Assembly (NCBI RefSeq): GCF_950100655.1
Contig: NZ_CATNLY010000045.1
Location: 1 to 64,000 of the forward strand
Direction: 5' to 3'
Source: Pleomorphomonas sp. T1.2MG-36
GTDB lineage: Bacteria; Pseudomonadota; Alphaproteobacteria; Rhizobiales; Pleomorphomonadaceae
Length of the DNA: 64,000 nt
The notes under the pieces were generated by a model. The model saw only the letters and a program-made list of their open reading frames with translations. It was not told the DNA's origin and ran no database searches. Made by a program: the position numbers and the translations under genes. Of this stretch, positions 1 to 8,011 are shown piece by piece (positions within the stretch are counted from its first letter, which is position 1; the number at the start of each line of letters is the position of its first letter).

Positions 1-2
1 AG

Positions 3-257
3 CTGATCGAGGGCATCGCCTATGTCGGCAGCGCCTACGAGGCGGCCAAGGGCGCCGACGCGCTCTGCATCGTCACCGAGTGGAACGAGTTCCGGGCGCT
101 CGACTTCCCCCGCCTCAAGGCGGTGATGAAGGCGCCTGTGCTGGTCGATCTCAGGAACATCTACCGACCCGAGGAAGTCGAGAAGCACGGCTTCAGCTAT
201 GTGAGCGTCGGACGGGGCGCTGCGCTTTCCGACGCCGCAGCCAAGGCGGCCGAGTGA
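3..257 (+). CDS. ugd: UDP-glucose 6-dehydrogenase, C-terminal end (partial)
   Basis: The window opens inside this gene; only the last 84 codons are present, ending in TGA. The fragment is the UDP-binding C-terminal domain of the UDP-glucose/GDP-mannose dehydrogenase family. The visible signatures are the stretch ending in [10 protein letters not shown] and the segment VLVDLRNIY, both typical of Ugd. The enzyme oxidises UDP-glucose to UDP-glucuronate in the cytoplasm with NAD. Its stop codon overlaps the ATG of the next gene, an epimerase that would use UDP-glucuronate, so the two are very probably co-transcribed for surface polysaccharide synthesis. The catalytic cysteine and Rossmann domain lie outside the window, so only the family call is certain. 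Confidence 0.88.
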   Translation: MIEGIAYVGSAYEAAKGADALCIVTEWNEFRALDFPRLKAVMKAPVLVDLRNIYRPEEVEKHGFSYVSVGRGAALSDAAAKAAE

Positions 258-1264
258 TGCGCTTCCTGATCACCGGCACCGCCGGCTTTATCGGCTTCCA
301 TCTCGCCAAGCGATTGCTCGACGCCGGTCACTTCGTCACCGGCTTCGACGGCATGACCCAGTATTACGACGTCCGCCTCAAGGAGGCACGGCATGCCCGC
401 CTCGAGCGGTCGAACGGCTTCCGGGCGGTGATCGGTCAGCTCGAGGATGCAGCGGCACTCCAACAGGCAGCCGAGCTCGCCGAACCCGAGGTGATCGTCC
501 ATCTCGCCGCCCAGGCCGGCGTCCGCTACAGCCTCGAGAACCCAAAGGCCTATGTCGACGCCAACCTCACCGGCAGCTGGAACGTGCTGGAACTCGCCAA
601 GCAATGCGAGGTCAAGCACCTGATGCTGGCCTCGACGTCGTCGGTCTATGGCGCCAACGACAAGGTGCCCTTCGCCGAAGCCGACAAGACCGACGAGCCA
701 CTGACGCTTTACGCCGCCACCAAGAAGGCGATGGAGGCGATGGCGCACTCCTATGCCCACCTGTGGAAGATCCCGACCACCGCCTTCCGCTTCTTCACCG
801 TCTACGGTCCCTGGGGCCGGCCGGACATGGCGCTGTTCAAGTTCGTCGACGCCATCGAGAAGGGCGAGGCGATCGACGTCTACGGCGAAGGCAAGATGCG
901 GCGCGACTTCACTTACGTCGAAGACCTCGTCGAGGCGATCGTTCGCCTGGTGCCGGTCGCACCGAGCGAGGACAACCGTGTCACGGCCGACGGCATCATC
1001 GACACGCTGTCGAAACAGGGGCCCTTCCGCATCGTCAACATCGGCGGCGGCCAGCCGGTCGGTCTTCTCGACTTCATCGCGGCGATCGAACAGGCGCTCG
1101 GCAAGCCGGCCATCCGCAACCTCCTGCCCATGCAGAAGGGCGACGTCCCTCAGACCTACGCAGCGCCCGACCTCCTCAAGGAGCTGACCGGCTACGTGCC
1201 GCAGACCGACGTCCCGACAGGCGTGAAGAACTTCGTCGAGTGGTACAGAACCTGGAAGGGCTGA
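257..1264 (+). CDS. NAD-dependent nucleotide-sugar epimerase, probable UDP-glucuronate 4-epimerase
   Basis: This 335-residue protein is an extended short-chain dehydrogenase/reductase. It has the N-terminal NAD motif GTAGFIG (residues 7-13), a serine-rich ASTSSVYG segment and the catalytic YAATK (Tyr152, Lys156). Start at 257 was chosen because this ATG overlaps the ugd stop codon and gives the standard N-terminus; an in-frame upstream extension to position 80 runs through ugd and has no family features. Length and the [14 protein letters not shown] segment fit UDP-glucuronate 4-epimerases (LpsL/CapI type), which make UDP-galacturonate. The adjacent ugd supplies the substrate, which supports this choice over UDP-glucose 4-epimerase. 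The exact sugar specificity is inferred. Confidence 0.85.
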   Translation: MRFLITGTAGFIGFHLAKRLLDAGHFVTGFDGMTQYYDVRLKEARHARLERSNGFRAVIGQLEDAAALQQAAELAEPEVIVHLAAQAGVRYSLENPKAYVDANLTGSWNVLELAKQCEVKHLMLASTSSVYGANDKVPFAEADKTDEPLTLYAATKKAMEAMAHSYAHLWKIPTTAFRFFTVYGPWGRPDMALFKFVDAIEKGEAIDVYGEGKMRRDFTYVEDLVEAIVRLVPVAPSEDNRVTADGIIDTLSKQGPFRIVNIGGGQPVGLLDFIAAIEQALGKPAIRNLLPMQKGDVPQTYAAPDLLKELTGYVPQTDVPTGVKNFVEWYRTWKG

Positions 1265-1270
1265 AAGACA

Positions 1271-1301
1271 ACGGGCAAGCGACCTGACGCCGCTTGCCCG
1301 T
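1271..1301. terminator. Bidirectional hairpin terminator between epimerase and manC
   Basis: A perfect 11-bp stem (ACGGGCAAGCG / CGCTTGCCCGT) with a 9-nt loop lies 7 bases after the epimerase stop and 35 bases before the end of the convergent manC gene. It is followed on the plus strand by a short T-containing tract (GGTTTG), so the U-run is weak. It is well placed to end both converging transcripts. Confidence 0.7.
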
Positions 1302-1335
1302 GGTTTGAAATACGCCTGACCACCGATCAACCGTC

Positions 1336-2766
1336 TCAGTTTCTTCGGTAGACATCCTCGATGCGTTCGATGTCGTCTTCGCCGAGATAGGCGCCGGACT
1401 GCACCTCGATCAGCTCCAGTGGGATCTTGCCCCGATTGGACAGGCGGTGCTTGGCACCGAGCGGAACGTAAGCCGACTGGTTGATGGTGAGCAGGCGCGG
1501 CGCTTCGCCTTCGATCTCGATCGTCGCGGTGCCGTTGACAACCACCCAGTGCTCGGCCCGGTGCTGATGGCGCTGCAACGACAGCACCCCACCCGGATCG
1601 ACCACGATGTGCTTCACCGAGAAACGGGGCCCCGCCACCAAGGCTTCGATATAGCCCCAGGGGCGGTAGTCGCGACGATGCAGCGTTGCCTCGTTGCGCC
1701 CGCCTTCCTTCAACGCGTCGACAAGTCCCTTGACGGCCTGCGCCTGTTCGCGCGGCGCCACCATCACCGCATCGGGCGTGGCCACGACGAGCAACCCCTC
1801 GGCACCGACCACCGTCGTCAGGATACCCTGGCTATGAACGAGACAGTCGCGCGAGGCGAGGATCACGCCGTCGCCATGGACCGCGTTGCCCTCGCCGTCA
1901 TGGTCGCTCACCTGCCAGATGGCATCCCAGGCGCCGACATCCGACCAGCGGAAGCGCCCCTTGACCACGGCGATCTCGCTGGTCTTCTCGATCACCGCAT
2001 AGTCGATCGACGTCTTGCGCGCGGCCGAAAACGCGTCGGGATCGAGCCGGACGAATCCGATGTCCTCGGACGCCTTGTCCACGGCTTCAGATGCGGCAGC
2101 GCCGATGTCCGGCGCGTACTTGCCGAACTCGGCCAGCATCTGGCTCGCCTTGAACAGGAAGTTGCCCGAGTTCCAAAGGTAGCCCTGCCGGAGATAGTCG
2201 AGCGCCGTCTCGGCGTTCGGCTTTTCGACGAAGGCGTCGACGAGGCAGAGGTCGTCGTTGTCATCGAGCGCCTTGCCCGGACGAATATAGCCGTAGGCGG
2301 TCTTCGCTTCGGTCGGAACGAGGCCGAACACCACGATCTTGCCGGCCTCCGCCGCCTTGAGACCCAGCCGGACAGCGTCGCGAAACACGTCGTCGTCGAG
2401 CACCACATGGTCGGCGGCGAGCGCCAGCACCGCGCTGCCCGGGCGTGTCTTCTCGACATAGGCGGCAGCGGCCGCAACGGCGGCGGCGCTATCGCGGCGC
2501 GCCGGTTCCAGCACCACCGTGACGTTGACGCCGACGTCGGCCGCCTGTCGACGGGCAAAGAAGCGGAACGCGTCCGAAGTGATCACCACCGGATCATCGA
2601 ACAGCGCGGGATCGGCGACGCGCCTCAGCGTTTCCTGATAGGTCGAGAGATCGCCGGTCAGGGGCTGAAACTGCTTCGGAAACGCATCGCGCGATGCCGG
2701 CCACAGGCGGGTACCGGAGCCGCCGGCCAGGATGACGGGAACGACCTTGGGGGATCCTTGCGACAT
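1336..2766 (-). CDS. manC: Mannose-1-phosphate guanylyltransferase / mannose-6-phosphate isomerase
   Basis: This bifunctional enzyme of about 476 residues makes GDP-mannose from mannose-1-phosphate and GTP, and interconverts mannose-6-phosphate and fructose-6-phosphate. The N-terminal nucleotidyltransferase carries the GGSGTRLWPASRDAFPKQF signature and the FVEKP and LWNSGNF motifs. The C-terminal cupin (about residues 355-475) carries RPWGYIEAL and the metal-binding SLQRHQHRAEHW. The start at the second of two adjacent ATGs is preferred because AGAGG lies 5 bases upstream of it; the first ATG (2769) would leave only 2 bases. It follows manB by a few bases, so the two form an operon that supplies GDP-mannose. 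Together with ugd this indicates capsule, exopolysaccharide or LPS synthesis. Confidence 0.93.
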   Translation of the reverse strand: MSQGSPKVVPVILAGGSGTRLWPASRDAFPKQFQPLTGDLSTYQETLRRVADPALFDDPVVITSDAFRFFARRQAADVGVNVTVVLEPARRDSAAAVAAAAAYVEKTRPGSAVLALAADHVVLDDDVFRDAVRLGLKAAEAGKIVVFGLVPTEAKTAYGYIRPGKALDDNDDLCLVDAFVEKPNAETALDYLRQGYLWNSGNFLFKASQMLAEFGKYAPDIGAAASEAVDKASEDIGFVRLDPDAFSAARKTSIDYAVIEKTSEIAVVKGRFRWSDVGAWDAIWQVSDHDGEGNAVHGDGVILASRDCLVHSQGILTTVVGAEGLLVVATPDAVMVAPREQAQAVKGLVDALKEGGRNEATLHRRDYRPWGYIEALVAGPRFSVKHIVVDPGGVLSLQRHQHRAEHWVVVNGTATIEIEGEAPRLLTINQSAYVPLGAKHRLSNRGKIPLELIEVQSGAYLGEDDIERIEDVYRRN

Positions 2767-2775
2767 CATGGCCTC

Positions 2776-4182
2776 TCAGGCTGCGAAATGACGGTTGAGG
2801 GCGGCCAGCATGTCGCCGAGCAGAGCATCTGTCGCCTCGACGCTGTCGGTCTCGACGTAGCAACGAAGCTCCGGCGCGTTCCCCGACTGGCGGAAATGGA
2901 CGATATCCCCGTTCTGAAGGACAAAGCGGAGACCGTCGGTATGATCCACCGCGACCGGCGCGGCGAGGCGGGGATCAAGCGCGACGCGTGCCTCACGTGA
3001 GGTGTCGAGGGCGGAAATGAGCTTCGCCCCATCGACCGGCGCGATCTTCTTGAGCCGGTCGGCCTTCATGACGCGAGGCGGCAAGTCGGCCACCAGCGCC
3101 GACAAGGGCCTCTTTGCTTCGGCAGCGGCGACAAGGGCGGCGATCATCGGCAGAATGGCATCGCGCGTCGGCAAGCGAGACAGCGAACCGCCGGACAGCG
3201 CAATATCGCTTTCCGTCAGGAACCCGCCATTGGCTTCGAATCCGACGACCGGCGCTGCCGTCGCCGCAGCCATGCCGGCCACAACATAGGGCGAGCCGAT
3301 GCGGGTACGAACCACCGTCTCGAACCAGCCGGTCATCTCGATGGCCGATGTCGAGGAGATTGGCGTCACCACCGTCTTCGCACCAAGCCGGCGGGCGGTG
3401 AGAATCCCGAGCACGTCGCCGTTCACCTGACGGCCGGTCTCGTCGATGACGAGAGGCCGGTCGCCATCGCCGTCGGTGGAAACCACGGCATCAAGTCGAT
3501 GCGTGGCGATCTGGTCCTTGGCGCGGGCGAGATCGGTCGGATCCAGCGCCTCGGTATCGACGGCGATGAAGTGCTCGGAGCGACGATACGGAAACACCTC
3601 GCCACCGAGGCCTTCGATGATGCGGGCCGTCAGGTCGCGGCCGACGGCGGAATGAAGATCGAGGCCGATCCGCAATCCCTTGAGCGGCTGGCCGGCAAAC
3701 CCGTCGATGTAGCGTGAGACATAAGCATCGGCGATATCCGGATCGACCGGCGGCAGACCGCCCGTGCCCGCCGAAAGGCCTTCGCCCAGCAGGGCCTCGG
3801 CGCGACTGCGTACCGGCGCCTCGTCCTCTTTCAGGAACTCGCCGTCGGGGCGATAGAACTTGATACCGTTATAGTCTTCGGGAATGTGGCTGCCGGTGAC
3901 CATCACCGCCGGTGCCTGGCGAGCAAGAGCGTAAGCGGCCAGCGCCGGGGTCGGCACGTTGCCGGCATAGACGGGGGTCCAGCCGGCGGCGGAAATGGCC
4001 GCTGCGGCAAATCCGGCGATTTCCGGGCTCGAAGCCCTGAGATCGGCGCCAAGATAAACCGTCCGCGACGACACGCCGGAGCAAATGACGTCCAAAAAGG
4101 CATGGACATAGGCGGCGGTCGTGGAGCCGGTGAAATCGATGGCGGGACCTCGGAGGCCCGACGTTCCGAAACTGACGGACAT
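2776..4182 (-). CDS. manB: Phosphomannomutase / phosphoglucomutase
   Basis: A 468-residue alpha-D-phosphohexomutase that interconverts mannose-6-phosphate and mannose-1-phosphate, feeding ManC directly downstream. Visible signatures are the N-terminal FGTSGLRG, the phosphoserine loop VTGSHIPEDYNG (Ser98), the metal loop DGDGDRP and the C-terminal phosphate-binding segment FRQSGNAPELR. In many homologues the phosphoserine loop reads TGSHNP; here Asn is replaced by Ile, a mild variation I would not expect to abolish activity. The start ATG is preceded by an AT-richer leader of about 125 bases that must hold the operon promoter; I see no clear -35/-10 pair there. Some homologues also act on glucose phosphates. 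Confidence 0.9.
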   Translation of the reverse strand: MSVSFGTSGLRGPAIDFTGSTTAAYVHAFLDVICSGVSSRTVYLGADLRASSPEIAGFAAAAISAAGWTPVYAGNVPTPALAAYALARQAPAVMVTGSHIPEDYNGIKFYRPDGEFLKEDEAPVRSRAEALLGEGLSAGTGGLPPVDPDIADAYVSRYIDGFAGQPLKGLRIGLDLHSAVGRDLTARIIEGLGGEVFPYRRSEHFIAVDTEALDPTDLARAKDQIATHRLDAVVSTDGDGDRPLVIDETGRQVNGDVLGILTARRLGAKTVVTPISSTSAIEMTGWFETVVRTRIGSPYVVAGMAAATAAPVVGFEANGGFLTESDIALSGGSLSRLPTRDAILPMIAALVAAAEAKRPLSALVADLPPRVMKADRLKKIAPVDGAKLISALDTSREARVALDPRLAAPVAVDHTDGLRFVLQNGDIVHFRQSGNAPELRCYVETDSVEATDALLGDMLAALNRHFAA

Positions 4183-4308
4183 GGCATCTCACAATCTGGA
4201 GGACGACAATCGAGTGAAGCTGTTGGAATCTATCGAAAGAAAGAAAAACCTCGCACAATATCTATGTAGTCTAGCGGATCGCTGGAGGCAACGTTCGCTC
4301 GCCGCCTG

Positions 4309-5058
4309 TCACGCCGCTTCGTCGGTGGGGGAACGTGTCAGGAGATAGGCCGGTTCCCTTGCATCGACACCGACGATGACGAGGCCGGAGGAGAAAGCCG
4401 CCTCGATTTCTTGCCGCACCCGAAGGCGTTCGGCCGCGGCCGCACCGGGATCGGTCTTGAGCAAGCCGCCGAAATCCGCAGGCAGAGCGATCCGGTGAGC
4501 GACGGCGGCCTCGGCAGCCGTCAGCATGGCCGTTCCGGCCCGGCAGCGAGCGTAACGCTCTCCATCGAGACGCCAGTCGGCAAGGAGACGATCGGACGCC
4601 GTACCGGCGTTGATGCCTCCCATCGCGCCATAGTAGTCGCGATGATAGATGGCGGCCGTCGCGCCGAGACGGGCGATATTGAGGGCGGCATTGGGAAGAC
4701 GCAGGGGATCGTAGGTCCACCGCACGTGCCGAATGCCGCGCCGAAGGCACCAATCGGCCTGGTAGAGCTTCAGTTTAAGACCGAGCCCCAGGCCACGCGC
4801 CTCGGCACGCACGGCAAGGCGATGCGAGTGCTGCACGCCGGGCGTCGCCGTCGGAAACGCAAAGACGTAGCCGATCAGACGATCCCCGACGAAAGCGCCA
4901 GCGGCAAGCCCCCCTTCGGCCTGGATCACCATCATCAGATCGCCGGGGTCTATCTTGTCGTCCGGTCCCCAAACGTCGCGCTGCAGGTCCTCGGCGGCGT
5001 GAAACTCGGCCATGCCGACGAGATCGCGCATGACCGGCCGCATGTCACCCGCACTCAT
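4309..5058 (-). CDS. GNAT-family acyltransferase (COG3375 type), probable amino-acid N-succinyl/acyltransferase
   Basis: A 249-residue protein of the GNAT fold. The acyl-CoA binding region is visible as HRLAVRAEARGLGLGLKLK (about residues 79-97), followed by RWTYDPLRLPNAALNIARLGA, which is characteristic of the predicted acetyltransferase family COG3375. Its start codon overlaps the stop of the upstream racemase gene in an ATGA configuration, so the two are translationally coupled. In Geobacillus a GNAT enzyme paired with an N-succinylamino-acid racemase succinylates D-amino acids; by analogy this one may donate succinyl or another acyl group. The acyl donor and acceptor cannot be read from the sequence. 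Confidence 0.75.
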   Translation of the reverse strand: MSAGDMRPVMRDLVGMAEFHAAEDLQRDVWGPDDKIDPGDLMMVIQAEGGLAAGAFVGDRLIGYVFAFPTATPGVQHSHRLAVRAEARGLGLGLKLKLYQADWCLRRGIRHVRWTYDPLRLPNAALNIARLGATAAIYHRDYYGAMGGINAGTASDRLLADWRLDGERYARCRAGTAMLTAAEAAVAHRIALPADFGGLLKTDPGAAAAERLRVRQEIEAAFSSGLVIVGVDAREPAYLLTRSPTDEAA

Positions 5059-6173
5059 GCCGGAAAGCTCCGAACCGACCGGGTGGCATCGTCAAGGGCG
5101 TCGCGGTCGAGATGAACGCCGATCCCCGCCCCGTCCGGCACCGGCATGCGGCCGTCCAGAGTCTCGAGCTTTTCGACGATGATGTCGCGATGGAAGTACC
5201 GGCTCGCCGACGACGTGTCGCCCGGCTTCCTGAAGTTGGGCAGCGTGGAGAGATGGATGTTGTGCGCGCGCCCGACGCCCGATTCCAGCATGCCGCCGCA
5301 CCAGACGGGAACATCGAAAGCCGCGGCGATGTCGTGGATACGGATCGCCTCGGCAATGCCGCCGACGCGGCCGACCTTGATGTTGATGACGCGGGTCGCA
5401 TCGGCCTGGAGGGCCCGACGGGCATGGCCGACGCTCCGGATGCTCTCGTCAAGGCAGATGGGCGTCCTGAGGCGGCTTTGCAGCGTCGCGTGATCGGCGA
5501 TGTCGTCGTGGGCGAGCGGTTGCTCGACATACTCGAGCCGGAAATCGTCGAGCCGGCCGAGAACGGCCCAATCGGAAAGACGATAGGCGCTGTTGGCGTC
5601 GACCGACAGCCGGATGTTGGGAAAGGCCCTCCGCACCGCTTCGAGGAGTTCGATGTCGTGGCCCGGCATGATCTTCAGCTTGATGCGCTTGTACCCCTGT
5701 GCCACGTGGCTTTCGACGCGCGTCAGGGTGCCATCTATCGGACCGATGCCGAGCGACACCCCCACGTCGACCGCCTCGCCCGAGCCGCCAATCAGCGTCT
5801 TGAGGGGAAGGTCGAGCCACTTGGCCCACAGGTCCCAGAAGGCCATCTCGACCGTGGCGAGCGCCATGCGGTTGCCGCGCCAGGGAGAGAGCAGTTTCTC
5901 CACGGCCGCCGGACTTTCAAACGATCGCCCCACCATCGACGGCAGGATGGTTTCACCGATCAGATCCATGGCGCCGGCAATCGTCTCCTCGAGAAAATCC
6001 GGCAGAGGATCCATCACGCCTTCGGCATAGCCCTCAAGCCCGGCGGCGGACAGCGTCACCAGCGGAAAGACGCGCTCCGTCATGGTACCGGTCGAGATGG
6101 TGAAGGGATTGATCAGCGGCAACCGGACGAGTCTCAACTCGGCGCGCTCGATCGGCGGGAGGGAACGGGTCAT
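5055..6173 (-). CDS. N-acyl (N-succinyl) amino acid racemase / o-succinylbenzoate synthase family, enolase superfamily
   Basis: A 372-residue enolase-superfamily member of the MenC/NSAR subgroup. The catalytic set is complete: KxK with Lys165 and Lys167, metal ligands Asp192, Glu217 and Asp242, and the opposite-face Lys266 (INIKVGRVGG). The GGMLESGVGRAHN segment near the C-terminus is typical of this subgroup. Such enzymes racemise N-acylated amino acids and often retain o-succinylbenzoate synthase activity. No other menaquinone gene is nearby, while a coupled GNAT acyltransferase follows, which favours racemase function. A good ribosome site (GGAGG, 7 bases before the ATG) defines the start. 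The RpiR regulator is divergently transcribed. Confidence 0.82.
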   Translation of the reverse strand: MTRSLPPIERAELRLVRLPLINPFTISTGTMTERVFPLVTLSAAGLEGYAEGVMDPLPDFLEETIAGAMDLIGETILPSMVGRSFESPAAVEKLLSPWRGNRMALATVEMAFWDLWAKWLDLPLKTLIGGSGEAVDVGVSLGIGPIDGTLTRVESHVAQGYKRIKLKIMPGHDIELLEAVRRAFPNIRLSVDANSAYRLSDWAVLGRLDDFRLEYVEQPLAHDDIADHATLQSRLRTPICLDESIRSVGHARRALQADATRVINIKVGRVGGIAEAIRIHDIAAAFDVPVWCGGMLESGVGRAHNIHLSTLPNFRKPGDTSSASRYFHRDIIVEKLETLDGRMPVPDGAGIGVHLDRDALDDATRSVRSFPA

Positions 6174-6232
6174 GGCGGGACCTCCGAAAAATGCCCGTGG
6201 ACCCTAGGCCGCTGCAAGTTTCTTTGCAAGAT

Positions 6233-6256
6233 TGACAGTCCGCAATTTCCCTGTCA
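6233..6256. promoter_or_regulatory. Candidate operator between racemase and RpiR regulator
   Basis: An inverted repeat TGACAG-N12-CTGTCA lies in the 115-base divergent region between the racemase start (6173) and the regulator start (6289). Its half-sites are 18 bases apart centre to centre. Position and symmetry fit a dimeric repressor site, with the divergent RpiR protein as the obvious candidate. This is inferred from symmetry only. Confidence 0.35.
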
Positions 6257-6288
6257 GCGTCATCGATGATGGCGAAAGGGAGTTGGGC

Positions 6289-7254
6289 GTGAAGGAGCGG
6301 CGCAGCGTAAAGGAACCGGCGGAGTTGGGTGCCGACCTGCGCCGACGCATCGAGGAAAGCCTTGCCGCCGCCACGCGAACGGAGGCCGCCATCGCCGGCT
6401 TCTTCCTGAGCGATGTTGCCAGCCTGCCTTTCGAGACCGCCGGCTCGGTCGCGCGCCGCATTGGCGTTTCCGAAGCCTCGGTTGGTCGTTACTGTCGCGC
6501 CATCGGCTTTCGCCACTTCAAGGATCTCAAGGCGTCGCTCAGGGGCGATCTCGGCGACAGGGCTTTCCTGATCGGCGAACGGTTGCGCGATTTCGCCGAA
6601 CGCAGTCGGGCCGGAGAGAGTCGCGCCCTTGAAAAGGAAATCGCGGCGATCGTCGCCAATCATGAGCTGGCGGCAACCCACGCTTTCCGAGCGGTGGCGG
6701 CGCGGCTCGCCCGCGCCGAGCAGGTGTTCGTCGTCGGCTTTCAGACCGAGCGCGGTCATGCCGCCTATCTCGCCCACGGCCTCTCCTATCTCAGGCCGGG
6801 AGTGCACCTGATGGATGCCGCCGACGGCACCTTCGCAGACCTCCTGCTCGACACCCCCTCGGAGGCGGCCCTGGTCATCATCGACGGCCGCCGCTATTCC
6901 CGCCTCGCCCGCCATCTCGGCATCGCCGCCCGCGCGGCCGGAACGCACGTGACGCTGATCACTGATCCCTACTGCACCTGGAGCCGTGAGGCTGCCGACG
7001 AAACTTTCGTCGTCCGTACCGACTTCGATCAGTTCTGGGACGCGACGTCGGCCATGGCGAGCCTGATCGGCCTGATGGTCAATGCGGTGTTCGCCGAGCT
7101 GGGCCCTGAGGTGGAAGCGCGACTCAGCGCGGTGTCCGCCCTTTACGGCGACTTCGTCGGGCACACCGCAGCCGGCGGACAGGGCACGGATCGCGTTGCA
7201 CGGCGCCCGACGGCGAACCGTCCTCGCCGCAAGGCAGACACCAGTCGCAAGTAG
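6289..7254 (+). CDS. MurR/RpiR family transcriptional regulator
   Basis: A 321-residue regulator with an N-terminal RpiR helix-turn-helix (IAGFFLSDVASLPFETAGSV, then ARRIGVSEASVGRYCRAIGF, then KDLKASLRGDL) and a C-terminal SIS sugar-isomerase-like domain (from about residue 125, containing VFVVGFQTERGHAAYLAHGL). SIS domains usually bind phosphosugars, but the family also controls amino-acid and nucleoside genes. The GTG at 6289 is preferred because AAGGGAG lies 6 bases upstream; a TTG at 6232 would add 19 residues without a ribosome site. It is divergent from the racemase/acyltransferase pair and likely controls it. The Arg/Lys-rich C-terminal tail after about residue 295 is probably disordered. 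Confidence 0.86.
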   Translation: MKERRSVKEPAELGADLRRRIEESLAAATRTEAAIAGFFLSDVASLPFETAGSVARRIGVSEASVGRYCRAIGFRHFKDLKASLRGDLGDRAFLIGERLRDFAERSRAGESRALEKEIAAIVANHELAATHAFRAVAARLARAEQVFVVGFQTERGHAAYLAHGLSYLRPGVHLMDAADGTFADLLLDTPSEAALVIIDGRRYSRLARHLGIAARAAGTHVTLITDPYCTWSREAADETFVVRTDFDQFWDATSAMASLIGLMVNAVFAELGPEVEARLSAVSALYGDFVGHTAAGGQGTDRVARRPTANRPRRKADTSRK

Positions 7255-7640
7255 ACCGTCTCCCGAGCGCCGCTCAGCAGGCCAACCGGCAAGCAGCTCC
7301 CCGTCACGGCCCCCTTCGACCCGAAACGGCTGTCGCCGCGACGGGCCGAGACCGAAGGAAGCAAGCTCGCCGTCGAGACGAGCAAGATCCTTCTCCCTCA
7401 GCAACGATGCATGCACCGTCGTACGGATATCGGCGGCAATCTCGCCTTCGACGTGTGCAAGGAGACTCGCTTTCGCTCGTTCGCCACTCCCCCGGCACGC
7501 CGGTGATCCTGTCCTAGTCGGAGAGTGATGCCTTGACGTCGAAGCCCACCCGTGACGAGCCGATTCGACCAGCCGCCCGACGGCGGCCCCGCGCCTCGGC
7601 AAGGGGCCGCCTCTCTCGACCAAGGAAGGTGCCGCGCGCC
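7255..7640. other. Intergenic stretch without a recognised gene
   Basis: About 385 bases between the RpiR stop and the terminator of the small gene on the other strand. An open frame crosses it on the minus strand, but it has no ribosome site at a sensible start, lower third-position GC than its neighbours, and it continues antisense through rpiR. A perfect 9-bp hairpin (GGCGGCCCC / GGGGCCGCC, 7582-7611) has no U-tract. I see no further feature. Confidence 0.5.
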
Positions 7641-7680
7641 AAAAAAGCAAAGCGCCCGAAATCCCTAGGGACCGGGCGCT
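7641..7680 (-). terminator. Rho-independent terminator of the 47-residue gene
   Basis: On the minus strand the RNA forms AGCGCCCG / CGGGCGCT, an 8-bp GC-rich stem with a 14-nt loop, followed by TTGCTTTTTT. This is the clearest intrinsic terminator in the window. It lies 33 bases after the stop codon of the small open frame, which supports that frame being a real transcription unit. Confidence 0.88.
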
Positions 7681-7712
7681 CGACAGGAGCGGTGAACTAT
7701 CGTCCGTACCGG

Positions 7713-7856
7713 TCAGAGACCGGCGATCCGGCTGCTGCCGGCCCGAACGTACTGACGCTCACGGAACTCGGAACCGAAACCGCGCACATAGGTGGTGTCC
7801 CGCTCGACGGCGCGGGACTCGCGGAACGTCCTGTTGAGGGGAGCCTGGGTGAACAT
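7713..7856 (-). CDS. Small hypothetical protein, 47 residues, arginine-rich
   Basis: I do not recognise this product. It starts MFTQAPLNRTFRES and contains nine arginines and five acidic residues, with no membrane segment and no cysteines. It is supported by context rather than homology. A strong Shine-Dalgarno (AAAGGAAA, about 6 bases before the ATG) is present. A -10-like TATATC lies at 7902-7907, and a perfect 7-bp 5' leader hairpin lies at 7876-7895. An operator-like palindrome (7923-7937) sits upstream and a classic intrinsic terminator downstream. This gives a complete stand-alone unit of roughly 250 bases, 155 bases downstream of the hydratase gene. It could encode a small stress or nucleic-acid-binding protein, but that is speculation. 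Confidence 0.6.
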   Translation of the reverse strand: MFTQAPLNRTFRESRAVERDTTYVRGFGSEFRERQYVRAGSSRIAGL

Positions 7857-7875
7857 CTCGGTTTCCTTTCATTGC

Positions 7876-7895
7876 GCCGAACACCTTCGTTCGGC
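7876..7895 (-). other. 5' leader stem-loop of the small gene
   Basis: A perfect 7-bp inverted repeat GCCGAAC / GTTCGGC with a 6-nt loop lies between the predicted -10 box and the ribosome site of the 47-residue gene. If transcription starts 6-8 bases after the -10 box, the hairpin forms the very 5' end of the mRNA, a placement that usually stabilises a transcript. Confidence 0.5.
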
Positions 7896-7922
7896 ACCCT
7901 TGATATAGGAGCTCGCCCGCAT

Positions 7923-7937
7923 ATACGAAAGTCGTAT
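7923..7937. promoter_or_regulatory. Operator-like palindrome ATACGA-N3-TCGTAT
   Basis: A perfect 6-bp inverted repeat with a 3-base spacer (AAG on the plus strand) sits about 16 bases upstream of the -10-like TATATC of the small gene, so it would overlap its -35 region. That is a typical repressor position. The symmetric AT-rich half-sites resemble sites of MarR- or TetR-like dimers; the cognate regulator is unknown. Confidence 0.45.
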
Positions 7938-8011
7938 TCGCTGAAGGCCGACCAAAGAAAATCTAAAGGCGGCGTTAGGTTCTCCTTTACCTTTCTGAAG
8001 CGTTGCGACGT

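Noticed and set aside
1447..3000. A plus-strand frame of 517 codons opposite manC and manB
   Set aside because: No start signal or domain; both genes on the minus strand are complete with motifs.
6034..7650. A long minus-strand frame crossing rpiR and the following intergenic stretch
   Set aside because: It runs antisense through rpiR, has no ribosome site, and its part beyond rpiR has lower third-position GC than real genes here.
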